Shown: one piece after another, positions 36,270-44,759 of the stretch
Layout: every line of letters begins with the position of its first letter
Numbering within the stretch: position 1 is the first letter of the stretch
Assembly (NCBI GenBank): GCA_022841915.1
Contig: JALHQN010000008.1
Location: 138,713 to 202,712, forward strand
Length of the DNA stretch: 64,000 nt
Origin: Burkholderiales bacterium
GTDB taxonomy: Bacteria > Pseudomonadota > Gammaproteobacteria > Burkholderiales > WYBJ01
Direction: 5' to 3'
Notes under the pieces: generated by a model
Seen by the model: the letters and a program-made list of their open reading frames with translations, nothing else
Told to the model about the DNA's origin: nothing
Databases searched by the model: none
Position numbers and translations under genes: made by a program

Positions 36270-37376
36270 TCAGCAAGCGGCGCGGGCGTCGCTCCAGACC
36301 AACTGCGGATGGCGGTCGGCGATATGCGTCTGGTGGCCGTGGCGATCCACACAGTATTCGTTGCAGACGATGACTTCCTCGAAGCTCGCCCCGGCGGGAA
36401 TGTGCGTGTACTCGAACAACATGCTGCGCACGACACGCGAGCCCTTCTCGAGCACGGAGCCTTGCCCGATCCAGGCCGGGCCGACGATCTCGCTGCCTGC
36501 TTCGATGCGGCAGCCCGATCCGATGTACACCGGCCCCTGGATTTTCACGTCTTCCCAGTCGATGCGGGTGTTCAAGCCGACCCAGACCTCCTCGCGCACC
36601 TGCCGACCGGGCACCTGCATGCCGACGACCGAACCTTTCATGACCTGCTGCAAGACCGCCCAGTAGTCGGAGATCTTGCCGATGTCGATCCAGTTGAAGG
36701 CGCGCTTCTGCGCATAGAACGGCAACCCGCGAGTGACGAGCATCGGGAACAAGTCGCCGCCGATATCGAAATTCGTGCCGGGCGGAATCAGATCGAGCAC
36801 CTGGGGCTCGAAGATGTAGATGCCGGTACTCGCGAAGTTGGAGCGGGCCTGGGCGCGCTGCGGCTTCTCCTGGAACTGCACGATACGCCCGCTGGCATCC
36901 GTCTCTACCACGCCGTAATTCGAGGTTTCTTCCCAAGGCACTTCTTTGGTGATCACGCTCGCCAGCGCGCCTTTGCGGCGGTGCTCGTGCAAGGCGAGGT
37001 TCAGATCGAGATCGATCAGCGCGTCGCCGCACAGCACCAGCGTGGTCTCGTCGAAGAAGCCGCCGAAGTCTTGGATCTTGCGCATGCCGCCCGCCGAGCC
37101 GAGCGGGTGTGGCACCACCTTGCCGTTGACCATGCGACCTTCGAACGAGTAGCCGATTTCGACGCCGTAGCGATGGCCGTCGCCGAAGTAGTCTTCGATT
37201 TTCTCGTGCAGGTAGCTGGTGTTGATCATGATCTCGCGCACGCCGTAGCGGGCGAGGTGCTCGATCAGGTAGGAGAGCACGGGTTTGCCGAGGATGGGAA
37301 TCATCGGCTTGGGCAATTCGTAGGTGAGCGGTTGAACGCGGGTGCCTTTACCCGCCGCGAGGATCATGGCTTTCAT
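36270..37376 (-). CDS. NDP-sugar pyrophosphorylase (mannose-1-phosphate guanylyltransferase type) with left-handed beta-helix
   Basis: 368-residue nucleotidyltransferase. It opens with MKAMILAAGKGTRVQPLT (the GxGTRxxPLT nucleotide-binding motif) and KPMIPILGKPVLSYLIEHL. LCGDALIDLDL holds the metal-binding Asp, and FNWIDIGKISDYWAVLQ the sugar-binding region. The C-terminal third (VWVGLNTRIDWEDVKIQGP, VYIGSGCRIEAGSEIVGP) is a hexapeptide beta-helix. It activates a sugar phosphate (GDP-mannose or a dTDP/UDP sugar) for surface polysaccharide synthesis. The start is supported by family alignment. It is followed by a terminator and lies beside galE and a 2-epimerase. Confidence 0.9.
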   Translation of the reverse strand: MKAMILAAGKGTRVQPLTYELPKPMIPILGKPVLSYLIEHLARYGVREIMINTSYLHEKIEDYFGDGHRYGVEIGYSFEGRMVNGKVVPHPLGSAGGMRKIQDFGGFFDETTLVLCGDALIDLDLNLALHEHRRKGALASVITKEVPWEETSNYGVVETDASGRIVQFQEKPQRAQARSNFASTGIYIFEPQVLDLIPPGTNFDIGGDLFPMLVTRGLPFYAQKRAFNWIDIGKISDYWAVLQQVMKGSVVGMQVPGRQVREEVWVGLNTRIDWEDVKIQGPVYIGSGCRIEAGSEIVGPAWIGQGSVLEKGSRVVRSMLFEYTHIPAGASFEEVIVCNEYCVDRHGHQTHIADRHPQLVWSDARAAC

Positions 37377-37487
37377 TGGTCGTTGCCCTCGTTGAACGAT
37401 GCCCCGGCGATGAATGCCGGTGGGTAGCGATGGATCGAGCTTACTCCCATTCCGTTTTCATTTCCGTGACAATGTTTACTTGATGCT

Positions 37488-38480
37488 TCATGCGGAACGC
37501 TTCGCGCCGGACGCCATGCGCTGCTCCCACGCCCATGCGTGGCGCACGATGGTGGCAAGGTCGTCGAAGCGTGGAACCCAGCGGAGCTCGCTACGCGCCA
37601 AGCTCGCATCGGCCACCAGCCTCGCCGGATCACCGGCGCGCCGCGCAGCGACATTTCGAGCAATCACCGTGCCTGAAACCGCTTCGGCCGTATCTATGAC
37701 TTCCTTCACGGAAAATCCGTTCCCGTTGCCCAGGTTGTATGCGCTGCTCGGGGCGCCGGCGATGAGCCGATCGAGCGCCAGGAGGTGAGCGTCACACAGA
37801 TCGATGATGTGGATGTAGTCGCGGATGCAGGTGCCGTCCGGGGTATCGTAATCCTGCCCGAAGACGTCGATGTGGGACCGACGCCCGGAAGCGGCCTGCA
37901 GCACCAAGGGGATGAGGTGGGTTTCCGGTTCATGGCGCTCGCCGATGCGCCCCTGCGGATCGGCACCCGCAGCGTTGAAGTATCGCAGGCAGCTCGACCG
38001 CAGACCGTAGGCGCGATCGTAGTCGGCCAGCACCTGCTCGATCGCGAATTTGGAGAAACCGTAAGGGTTGATCGGCCGCCGTGGATGCCGCTCGTCGATA
38101 GGCACGTAGTCGGGCTCGCCGAAGATCGCCGCCGTCGAGGAGAAGATGAAGTTGTTCGCCCCGTGCCGACGCATCGCGTCCAGCAGATTGAGCGTGTTGG
38201 CGATGTTGTTGCGATAGTACTTCGCGGGCTCGCGCACCGACTCGCCCACCTGGATGAACGAAGCGAAGTGCATCACGCCGTCGAATCGGTGCGCACCGAA
38301 AACGGCGTCCAAGGCGCCCTCGTCGGCCAGATCCGCCTCCACCAGCAAGCGCTCGGGTACCGCATCGCGATAGCCGCTGGACAGGTTATCGAAGACAACG
38401 GGCTCGTGCCCTCTTTCGAGCAGCATCTGCACCATATGGGAGCCGATGTAGCCCGCACCGCCAACGACCAATACTTTCAC
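37488..38480 (-). CDS. galE: UDP-glucose 4-epimerase
   Basis: 330-residue SDR-family epimerase interconverting UDP-glucose and UDP-galactose. The NAD-binding motif is VLVVGGAGYIGSHMVQMLL. Catalytic Ser/Thr lie in FIFSSTAAIFGEP and the Tyr/Lys pair in NPYGFSKFAIEQ. CLRYFNAAGADPQGRIGE, YDTPDGTCIRDYIHI and YNLGNGNGFSV are GalE hallmarks. The start is set at GTG 38480, with GAGG 9 nt upstream, rather than an in-frame TTG at 38495. It belongs with the neighbouring sugar-nucleotide genes supplying envelope or exopolysaccharide precursors. Confidence 0.95.
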   Translation of the reverse strand: MKVLVVGGAGYIGSHMVQMLLERGHEPVVFDNLSSGYRDAVPERLLVEADLADEGALDAVFGAHRFDGVMHFASFIQVGESVREPAKYYRNNIANTLNLLDAMRRHGANNFIFSSTAAIFGEPDYVPIDERHPRRPINPYGFSKFAIEQVLADYDRAYGLRSSCLRYFNAAGADPQGRIGERHEPETHLIPLVLQAASGRRSHIDVFGQDYDTPDGTCIRDYIHIIDLCDAHLLALDRLIAGAPSSAYNLGNGNGFSVKEVIDTAEAVSGTVIARNVAARRAGDPARLVADASLARSELRWVPRFDDLATIVRHAWAWEQRMASGAKRSA

Positions 38481-38597
38481 TTCGGCCAACCTCAAAGGAA
38501 GAAACAGACATCATGTTAGCCGACGCTCGTGCGCAGCAGTGAGGGGATAGGCCGCCCCCGCCCCGTCAGCGGTGGCGGCCTCTCCGGGCCTTTCGGC

Positions 38598-38975
38598 TTA
38601 CCTCAGCGGTAGATAACGGACGGTATGGCGGATCCTGGACAACACCGCATCGAGGTCGCGCACGACCTCGTCGTCGCTGAACCGCAATACCGTCACACCG
38701 CCCAGCCGAAGACGCACGTCCCGCTCCCGAACGTGATGAACGCAAAAGCTCTCGTCGTGGGCAATCGTGTCGACCTCGACAGCCAGCGCAAACCGGCTGC
38801 AGTAGAAGTCGACCACGTAGCGATCGACGGGGCGCTGGCGCTCGAACTTGAGCCCTTGCAGCTTGCGTCCCTTGAGTTCGTTCCACAGCAGCGTCTCGGC
38901 GCGCGTCATGCGCTTTTGCAAGCAGCGGGCGAAAACAGCCAGCCGCCACGGATAGTAGACGAGGGGTCGCAGCAT
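38598..38975 (-). CDS. DUF559-domain protein (Vsr/PD-(D/E)XK-like putative nuclease)
   Basis: 125-residue protein. Start ATG 38975 is preceded by an excellent CCAGGAGG site; the frame continues upstream without a ribosome site. The domain has AETLLWNELKGRKLQGLKF, then RYVVDFYCSRFALAVEVDTI, which supplies the Asp and Glu typical of the very-short-patch-repair-like fold, and VTVLRFSDDEVVRDLDAVL. DUF559 proteins are widespread and of unknown role. Where most have VDGxxH, this one reads VDTIAHDE, retaining the His. It sits alone between galE and a D-amino-acid dehydrogenase gene. Confidence 0.88.
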   Translation of the reverse strand: MLRPLVYYPWRLAVFARCLQKRMTRAETLLWNELKGRKLQGLKFERQRPVDRYVVDFYCSRFALAVEVDTIAHDESFCVHHVRERDVRLRLGGVTVLRFSDDEVVRDLDAVLSRIRHTVRYLPLR

Positions 38976-39160
38976 CGCTGCCTCCTGGGCCTGGGCGCCG
39001 CAATTCGACGCGAGGCCATTCTGGCAAGGCCGCGCTGGCAAGGCATTACGACCGGCGACGTAGGCGAGGAGCTAGGGCTTTGGGAAGCGGCCCACGCAAG
39101 CGCGCCGGGCCAGGCCTAGCGGCGTCGAGCCTTGCTCCCGTCCAGCAGAGTTCTTCGGCC

Positions 39161-40399
39161 TCAGAACCGATCCACCCGGTAAGGCTGCATGTCGATGGCT
39201 GCAGGCCGCTGGGCGACGAGATCGGCGATCAGACGGCCGGTAGGCGCCCCGGAGACCACGCCGAGATGCCCGTGGCCGAACGCGTAGAACACATTGCGAT
39301 AGCGCGTGGAGCCGCTCACCACCGGCAGGTAATCGGGCGTCGAGGGACGCTGCCCCATCCACTCGCTCATCACCTCGGTCTTCAGATCCGGGAACATGCG
39401 CTTGGCATGCTCCAGCAGAACTTTCGGCCGACGCGGGTTGCTGGGACGATCCAGCCCTGCGAACTCGGTCGTGCCCGCGACGCGCAACCCGGCTTCCATC
39501 GGCGTCGCAAAGAATTTGCCGTTCGCCGAGTTGATCGGGCGCGCCAGCGAGATCCCCGGCGCCTCGAACTGCACGTGGTAGCCCCTTTCCGCCTCGAGCA
39601 GCACCCGCTCGCCCAAACGCGACGCGAATCGCTTCGAATGCACACCCGCGGCGACTACCAGGGTCTCCACGGGCATCGCTCCGGCGTCCGTCAACAAGGC
39701 CGTCGGGCCGTGGGGGCCGACTTCGATTTCGCGCACCTCGCGCCGCTCGATGCGCCCGCCGTCGCGCTCGAACTGTGCGGCGATCGATTGAGTCAGCCGC
39801 AGCGGGCTGGTGACATAGCCTTGATCGAGCAGGTACACGCCGCGCTGATAGATGGGTGCGAGCGCCGGTTCGAGCTTGCGCAACCCCGCGCCGTCCAGCA
39901 CATCGAACTCGACCCCGCGATCACGACGCAGCCGCCAGGCAAGGGAATCCGCCCGGAACTCGGCATCGGTTTCGTACACGACCAGATAGCCCGGCCGTTG
40001 AACGATCTCGGGGATGTTCGCGGCCTTCACCAAGGGCGCATAGGCGTCGAAGGTCTGCGAGAGCAAGCGGCGCAAAGCGTCCGCGTTGGCCTGGACGTTC
40101 TTCATGCGCGATGCCTTCCGGAAGTGCAGGAACCAGGGCAGCATCGAGGGCAGGTGACCGAAACGCACGGCGACGGGCCCGAGCGGATCGAGCAGCCAGC
40201 CGGGCAGTTTGGAGATCACCCCGGGCACCGCCATGGGCACGCACGACCCCGGGCTCAGGATGCCCGCGTTGCCGAAGGAGGTTCCCCGACCGGGCTCGCC
40301 GCGGTCGACCACCGTCACCCGGTGGCCTTCACGCTGCAGGTACGCCGCGCAGCAAATGCCGACGATGCCAGCGCCGAGTACGGTGATGTCGCGAGCCAT
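39161..40399 (-). CDS. dadA: D-amino-acid dehydrogenase (FAD-dependent)
   Basis: 412-residue FAD oxidoreductase that deaminates D-amino acids to 2-oxoacids, passing electrons to the respiratory chain. The N-terminal dinucleotide motif is ITVLGAGIVGICCAAYL, followed by DRGEPGRGTSFGNAGILSPG, characteristic of DadA. GYHVQFEAPGISLARPIN and the C-terminal GHGHLGVVSGAPTGRLIADL match the second FAD-contact region. Length fits the family. It does not adjoin an alanine racemase (dadX) here. Specificity may differ from D-alanine. Substrate class is by family. Confidence 0.9.
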   Translation of the reverse strand: MARDITVLGAGIVGICCAAYLQREGHRVTVVDRGEPGRGTSFGNAGILSPGSCVPMAVPGVISKLPGWLLDPLGPVAVRFGHLPSMLPWFLHFRKASRMKNVQANADALRRLLSQTFDAYAPLVKAANIPEIVQRPGYLVVYETDAEFRADSLAWRLRRDRGVEFDVLDGAGLRKLEPALAPIYQRGVYLLDQGYVTSPLRLTQSIAAQFERDGGRIERREVREIEVGPHGPTALLTDAGAMPVETLVVAAGVHSKRFASRLGERVLLEAERGYHVQFEAPGISLARPINSANGKFFATPMEAGLRVAGTTEFAGLDRPSNPRRPKVLLEHAKRMFPDLKTEVMSEWMGQRPSTPDYLPVVSGSTRYRNVFYAFGHGHLGVVSGAPTGRLIADLVAQRPAAIDMQPYRVDRF

Positions 40400-40424
40400 G
40401 ATCGTTTCGTCCTCTGATAATGGG

Positions 40425-40461
40425 GACGCGCCCCAGTTCCGTGCGGAAAATGGGGCGCGTC
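40425..40461. repeat. inverted repeat upstream of dadA-like gene
   Basis: GACGCGCCCCA and TGGGGCGCGTC are an 11-bp perfect stem with a 15-nt loop between two minus-strand genes. A related GGGGCGCG string recurs at 40493-40500. It could attenuate or terminate read-through from the epimerase gene, but no T-run follows on the minus strand. Confidence 0.4.
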
Positions 40462-40532
40462 GCTGTTCCTGCGGATGTTCCTTGCTCGGAAAGGGGCGCG
40501 TTTCCGCCGTCTACGACGCCCCCACGCCTGCC

Positions 40533-41627
40533 TCAGGCCTTGGCCAAGATCTCGCAGATCCGCTCGGCCGCCTTGCCGTCCCAGAACTTGGGCCGCCTGC
40601 CCTGCTTCGACTTGCCGGCGAGAATATCAGCGACGACAGCGCGCAGGCGCACGAAATCGCGCCCGACGAGGATGTTCGTGCCTTCATCGGCGGTCACGGG
40701 CCGCTCGGTATTCTCGCGCACCGTCAGGCACGGCACACCCATGCCCGTCGTCTCTTCCTGCAGACCGCCGCTGTCGGTGATCACCACCGCCGCGTCTTTC
40801 CAGATGTTGAGGAAGTCCATGTAGCCCAGCGGCGGCAGCAGGTTGACCGTCTCGGGCACGACGATCCCCAGACTGTCGATGCGTTGCCGGGTGCGCGGAT
40901 GCACGGGAAAGATGAGCGGCAGTCGGGTCGAGATCTCGCTCAAGGTGCTCATCAGTTCGCGCAGCGCCTGCGGATCGTCGACGTTGGAGGGACGGTGCAG
41001 CGTCACCACGCCATACTTGGCGTACCGCGACTTCAGCGGCGCGAACGGCAGATCCTTGGCGCCGCCGGCCGCCAGGCGCTCGGCCTGGTAGAGCAGATTG
41101 TCGATCATGACATGGCCGACGTAATGGATCGTCTCGGGCGCATGGCCTTCGCGGAGCAGGTTGGTCTCGCCCGAGGGCTCGGTTACGAAGAATAGATCCG
41201 AGATGGAGTCGGTCACCATCCGGTTGATCTCCTCGGGCATCGAGCGATCCCCGCTGCGCAGCCCCGCCTCGACATGCGCCACCTGCATCTGCAGCTTCTT
41301 CGCAACCAGCGAACAAGCCACCGTCGAGTTGACGTCGCCCACGACCACGACCCAGTCCGGCCGCAGCCCGATCGCGACCTCCTCGAAAGCGGTCATGATC
41401 CGGGCCGTCTGCTGCGCGTGCGAGCCGCCGCCGCAGTTGAGAAATTTATCGGGTTTGCGTATGCCCAGGTCGGAGAAAAAAACGTCGCTCATCTCCGGGT
41501 CGTAGTGCTGGCCGGTGTGGATCAGCAGCCCCTCGATGCTCCCTGCGTAGGGCTCCAGGGCCCGCATGATGGGGGCGATCTTCATGAAATTCGGCCGCGC
41601 TCCGGCAACCAGGGCTATTCGCTTCAT
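40533..41627 (-). CDS. wecB: UDP-N-acetylglucosamine 2-epimerase (non-hydrolysing)
   Basis: 364-residue epimerase making UDP-ManNAc from UDP-GlcNAc for surface polysaccharides. The start at 41627 follows AGAGGAACG and gives the family N-terminus MKRIALVAGARPNFMKIAPI. Conserved stretches are HTGQHYDPEMSDVFF, VVVVGDVNSTVACSLVAKK, HVEAGLRSGDRSMPEEINR, TLHRPSNVDD and TDSGGLQEETTGMGVPCLT, which include the catalytic and UDP-binding residues. It is part of a loose envelope-sugar group with galE and the pyrophosphorylase. Confidence 0.95.
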   Translation of the reverse strand: MKRIALVAGARPNFMKIAPIMRALEPYAGSIEGLLIHTGQHYDPEMSDVFFSDLGIRKPDKFLNCGGGSHAQQTARIMTAFEEVAIGLRPDWVVVVGDVNSTVACSLVAKKLQMQVAHVEAGLRSGDRSMPEEINRMVTDSISDLFFVTEPSGETNLLREGHAPETIHYVGHVMIDNLLYQAERLAAGGAKDLPFAPLKSRYAKYGVVTLHRPSNVDDPQALRELMSTLSEISTRLPLIFPVHPRTRQRIDSLGIVVPETVNLLPPLGYMDFLNIWKDAAVVITDSGGLQEETTGMGVPCLTVRENTERPVTADEGTNILVGRDFVRLRAVVADILAGKSKQGRRPKFWDGKAAERICEILAKA

Positions 41628-42069
41628 ATCGTTCCTCTGTCTGTTCGACGCAGCCTCGCGGGGCAAACCGGCTCGGTCGGGATCCCATGCCTCTCGGACA
41701 GCGCCTGGCTCCGGCTTGCAACCTCGACCACTCACCCCCGGCTGCGTTTCGGGCGCTGCTCGCGCAAAAGTTGAACCCACGCCGCAACGCCGCAGGTTAG
41801 CTCAACTGACCATGAACGGCACGCGAATCGCGCACTTGAAGCGACGCGCGCGTATCGATACGCGAAGCACTGTCGGGGAAGGGCATCTCGGCCACAGGAT
41901 GCGCCACCGGAGCCGGGTGCGCTCTCGTCGGATCCCGGCCAGCCCACACGCTGCGACGCTGGACGGATCGAGGCGCCGCCAGATGCGCGACAGCCACGCT
42001 CAAGCGCGCACCGCCAGCCGCCGTTACGACCAGACAGCGCGCCATGCAGCGCGGGGCGGGAGGCTTCAT
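41628..42069. other. intergenic region with a 16-bp perfect palindrome
   Basis: About 440 bp with no credible gene. A plus frame open from 41566 into the next gene is Arg-rich and has no ribosome site before its internal ATG. It contains the perfect palindrome CGCGTATCGATACGCG at 41849-41864, a possible regulator-binding site. Confidence 0.45.
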
Positions 42070-42330
42070 ATGGATGTCGTACTGCGGCTGTTCGTCCTGG
42101 GGTTGGGGGCTGCATTCGCGTATCAGGTTTGGCTCATGCTCAGCAGCGACTCGGAAGAGGAGCGCGGGTGGATTGCCGCCCTGTTCCATGAGACGCTCGA
42201 TCGCGAGGCGTCGCCCATCCAGTTCTGGGCGCTGGTCGCCTGCGAGAGCGGACTCGCTGCCGCATTCCTCGTCTGCGGCTTTCTTCCGACACCGCAGATG
42301 CACTCCCTGCTCGCCTCCATGCTCGGGTGA
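42070..42330 (+). CDS. small two-helix membrane protein
   Basis: 86 residues from ATG 42070, which is preceded by CGGGAGG at 7-nt spacing. Two hydrophobic helices are visible, LRLFVLGLGAAFAYQVWLML and FWALVACESGLAAAFLVCGF, joined by an acidic loop (SSDSEEERGW). No family is recognised. It stands alone; the ribosome site and membrane-like composition are the support for it being real. Confidence 0.6.
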   Translation: MDVVLRLFVLGLGAAFAYQVWLMLSSDSEEERGWIAALFHETLDREASPIQFWALVACESGLAAAFLVCGFLPTPQMHSLLASMLG

Positions 42331-42402
42331 ACGCGATCCGTGCGCCGCGCAGGCGCTGACGCGATCGGGCCTTGCAGTCACGTACGCCGCTGCGACCCGA
42401 AC

Positions 42403-42609
42403 TCAATCCTCCGAAGCTTGAGCCAACGCTTCGTTGATCAGCTTCGCCGAGACACGAAAATCCTGCGCGAACAAGCGTTCGAAAAGGGTTTTCGCCGCTG
42501 GCACGAGCCCACGCTTCTTCTCCTGCACGATCAGGCCGAGCGTCCCCGCATGGGCGATTCCCAGCTCTCTCGCAACCGCGCGCCCAGCGCGCTCTCTGCA
42601 ATCGCCCTG
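42403..42609 (-). pseudogene. 3' remnant of a DUF3368 PIN-type toxin gene
   Basis: A minus-strand frame of 69 codons without a start encodes the C-terminal part of a DUF3368 (VapC-like PIN domain) protein. Visible are ERAGRAVARELGI, then AGTLGLIVQEKKRGLVPA and AQDFRVSAKLINEAL before a TGA at 42405-42403. These match the conserved end of the family (GTLG-L---K--GLIP---, GFR-S--L---AL). The N-terminal part with the first catalytic acids is missing: an in-frame stop lies at 42612-42610. There is no UPF0175-type antitoxin next to it. It is a truncated toxin relic. Confidence 0.75.
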
Positions 42610-42635
42610 TCAATCGGGCCCGCATGCGCCCCGAT

Positions 42636-43160
42636 TCAGAGCTCACGCTTAGGAGGCGTTCCCCGCCCTGTCCGCAACACTCGGTAGCAGCCGAAGAGGA
42701 TGAGCGCATCGAGTGCTCCGGCGAATAGACCGAACACCAAACGCCCCTCGCTCTCCGAGACCTTGACCTGCTGGCTCGATGCGACGTTGCCGCCGGCCAT
42801 CGTGCTCCCGCGCCGGAAATCGCGCTCGCCGGGGCCGAACGCGATCCAGTTGAAGAGCCCGACGAACGCGCAGAAAGCCATCACCCCAAAGAAGGCAGCG
42901 AGCTTGGGAATCAGGCGCGAGCACAGCAGACCGAGCCCCGCACCCGTGAATATCAGGCCTGCAAGCCACAACATGACCGGCTGCGCGCGCGCCGCCCCAG
43001 GCCCGGATGGCACGAACCCCAGCTGCAGACCGAGTATCGCCAGGCCCGCCGCGGTGAAAGCCGTGCCGAACAACAGGGCGATCGCCAGCGGGATCTGGCG
43101 GCCTGCCGCCACGGGTGCAGCGTACCGTGAACCTGGGTTTTCGCTATTCAATGAACGCAC
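42636..43160 (-). CDS. four-helix membrane protein of unknown function
   Basis: About 174 residues if it starts at GTG 43160; the frame is open further upstream with an unlikely Cys/Arg-rich translation, so the start is uncertain. Four membrane segments are visible: IPLAIALLFGTAFTAAGLAI, MLWLAGLIFTGAGLGLLC, LAAFFGVMAFCAFVGLFNW and VFGLFAGALDALILFGCY. A polar loop with FGPGERDFRRGS lies between the third and fourth. It resembles general integral-membrane hypothetical proteins; no function can be offered. Confidence 0.6.
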   Translation of the reverse strand: MRSLNSENPGSRYAAPVAAGRQIPLAIALLFGTAFTAAGLAILGLQLGFVPSGPGAARAQPVMLWLAGLIFTGAGLGLLCSRLIPKLAAFFGVMAFCAFVGLFNWIAFGPGERDFRRGSTMAGGNVASSQQVKVSESEGRLVFGLFAGALDALILFGCYRVLRTGRGTPPKREL

Positions 43161-43400
43161 CCATGTCGTTCTTCTGATCCTGCGACACAACCAGCATCCG
43201 CAACCGGCAAGGTTCCAGTAGGCGTCCGGTTGTTGGCAATGCATCCGTGCCACGCGGGACGGATTCCTTGGTCTGCCGAACAGCCGAGGGCGGCAGTTCG
43301 GCGATCTTTGCGGCCACCGCCACCGCGTGCTCCTGGTGTCGCTACCAAACTGCAACGACCCCGACAAGGCGGGGCCGTGCGCGAAACGCAATGGGTCGAA

Positions 43401-44279
43401 CTACGCTGCCTTCCGTTTCCTGCAACGAGCAGCGAAACCAACCAAACCCAGTCCCGTCAGGAGCATCGCCCAGCTGCCCGGCTCAGGGATCGGAGCCACG
43501 CCCGCCGTCACGAAGCCGCCACCCTCGACGGCCCCGAACGCGTCGATGTCGAGCGAGTTGAAACGTCCAAGGATTTGCACACTGCCGACATTGCTGGCGC
43601 CCGCCGGCTTGCAGCAGTTGTCGAAGACGCGGAACGCGCCCATCGACAGCGAAACGCCCGCGCCATACAGATAGACCCAGTCGGCTTCGGCCTCGTAGTT
43701 CGCAGGCAGGAAGCCGGCGTCGTTAGGCACTTGATGGATCACGTTGCGGAGCGCACCAACGAGTGTCCTGTTGAATGCGGGGCCGTCATTGGAGATAGTC
43801 TGGATCCTGAAGCCGAGCTCGACCGGCGTGTTGTACAGCGCGGTTTCGCCGGCGCCGTACCAGAAACCGTTCTGGTAGCTCAAGGTGCCCAGGACGAACG
43901 ATTGGCCAAGCGCCACGTTGGAGAAGCTGGCGGGCGTGAAGCTGATCACGTTGGCACCGGCGCTCGTGGGGTCGACCCAATCGTAGTAGAAACTTGCCGA
44001 CGCACCGGAGAGCTGGCGCGTACCCATCACGTAGCCACTCGCCAAGGGCCCTGTGCTCCCGTTGGAGACCCAACCATTGGCGACCGGAAGGGCGCCATTC
44101 ACCAGACCCTTGGAGCCCCACTTCGAAGGGTCGGCCGCATCGGCCTCGCTCGAGCGCGCCATCGGCCCGGAGAAGCCCGTGAATTCGAAAGAGACAGTGC
44201 CCGAGGCCGCAACCGCGATGCCGGGAACTGCAGCCAATCCCAAGTGAATCGATACGAGGTGTATCCAAAGCTGGCGCAT
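43401..44279 (-). CDS. PEP-CTERM sorting-domain protein
   Basis: 292-residue secreted protein. A signal peptide (VSIHLGLAAVPGIAVA) is followed by a beta-rich domain of about 240 residues (GTVSFEFTGFSGPM, FYYDWVDPTSAGANVISFTP). The C-terminal exosortase signal is IPEPGSWAMLLTGLGLVGFA followed by ARCRKRK. An AAGGGAGA ribosome site lies before ATG 44279. The body is unlike the other PEP-CTERM proteins in the window and matches no enzyme family I know. It is predicted to be exported, cleaved at the PEP motif and exposed at the surface or in the matrix. Confidence 0.88.
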   Translation of the reverse strand: MRQLWIHLVSIHLGLAAVPGIAVAASGTVSFEFTGFSGPMARSSEADAADPSKWGSKGLVNGALPVANGWVSNGSTGPLASGYVMGTRQLSGASASFYYDWVDPTSAGANVISFTPASFSNVALGQSFVLGTLSYQNGFWYGAGETALYNTPVELGFRIQTISNDGPAFNRTLVGALRNVIHQVPNDAGFLPANYEAEADWVYLYGAGVSLSMGAFRVFDNCCKPAGASNVGSVQILGRFNSLDIDAFGAVEGGGFVTAGVAPIPEPGSWAMLLTGLGLVGFAARCRKRKAA

Positions 44280-44391
44280 CGCGTCTCCCTTTTAAGGTCT
44301 TGCCTATGACAGAGTCGGCCGCAGACTATAACGATGCTCTGCAGACCGCACCAGGTCAAATGTCCCCCTTTTGCCCCCTTCTATCCCGAAG

Positions 44392-44653
44392 TCATGGGTG
44401 TGCACGTGCCTGCAGCGCCAGCCCTTCCGTCCGCTTCTGCTGTGCTTGCGACTGCACACGCACCATCCGCAATCCGGGCTCGACCTGATCCAGACTCTCG
44501 AAGAACACGTCCCATGCACGATTGAGCTCGCCGCGGCTGGTCAACGGTCCCGCCCCCACGCTTGATCAGCACTTCATCGCGCTCGAAGCGATACGCTTTC
44601 GGTCACCGCACCGCCCGGCTGCGCACGTCGTCGAAAAGCTTCGCCGCATCCAT
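44392..44653 (-). pseudogene. degraded small gene (in-frame stop and frameshift)
   Basis: From an ATG at 44653 with an AGG-type ribosome site, the minus frame reads MDAAKLFDDVRSRAVR, hits TGA at 44605-44603, and continues in the same frame with KAYRFERDEVLIKRGGGTV. After about 44537 the coding-like sequence moves to another frame, RGELNRAWDVFFESLDQVEP and on to GLALQARAHP, ending at a TGA at 44392-44394. The charged, helical composition is protein-like across all three pieces. I do not recognise the family. Alternatively the last piece could be an intact small gene starting at a GTG. Confidence 0.4.
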
Positions 44654-44759
44654 GAAGGACCTCGCTCGATTGATTTCTCACCAAGCGACAAGCCCGGAGC
44701 GGGAGCACTCCACCGTTCGCGCCCTTCGCCCCGAGCCCCGGACGCACTATCATCCCCCC

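Noticed and set aside
41566-42069. Arg-rich extension of the small membrane protein at 42070
   Set aside because: The extension lacks protein-like composition, and the internal ATG at 42070 has a good ribosome site.
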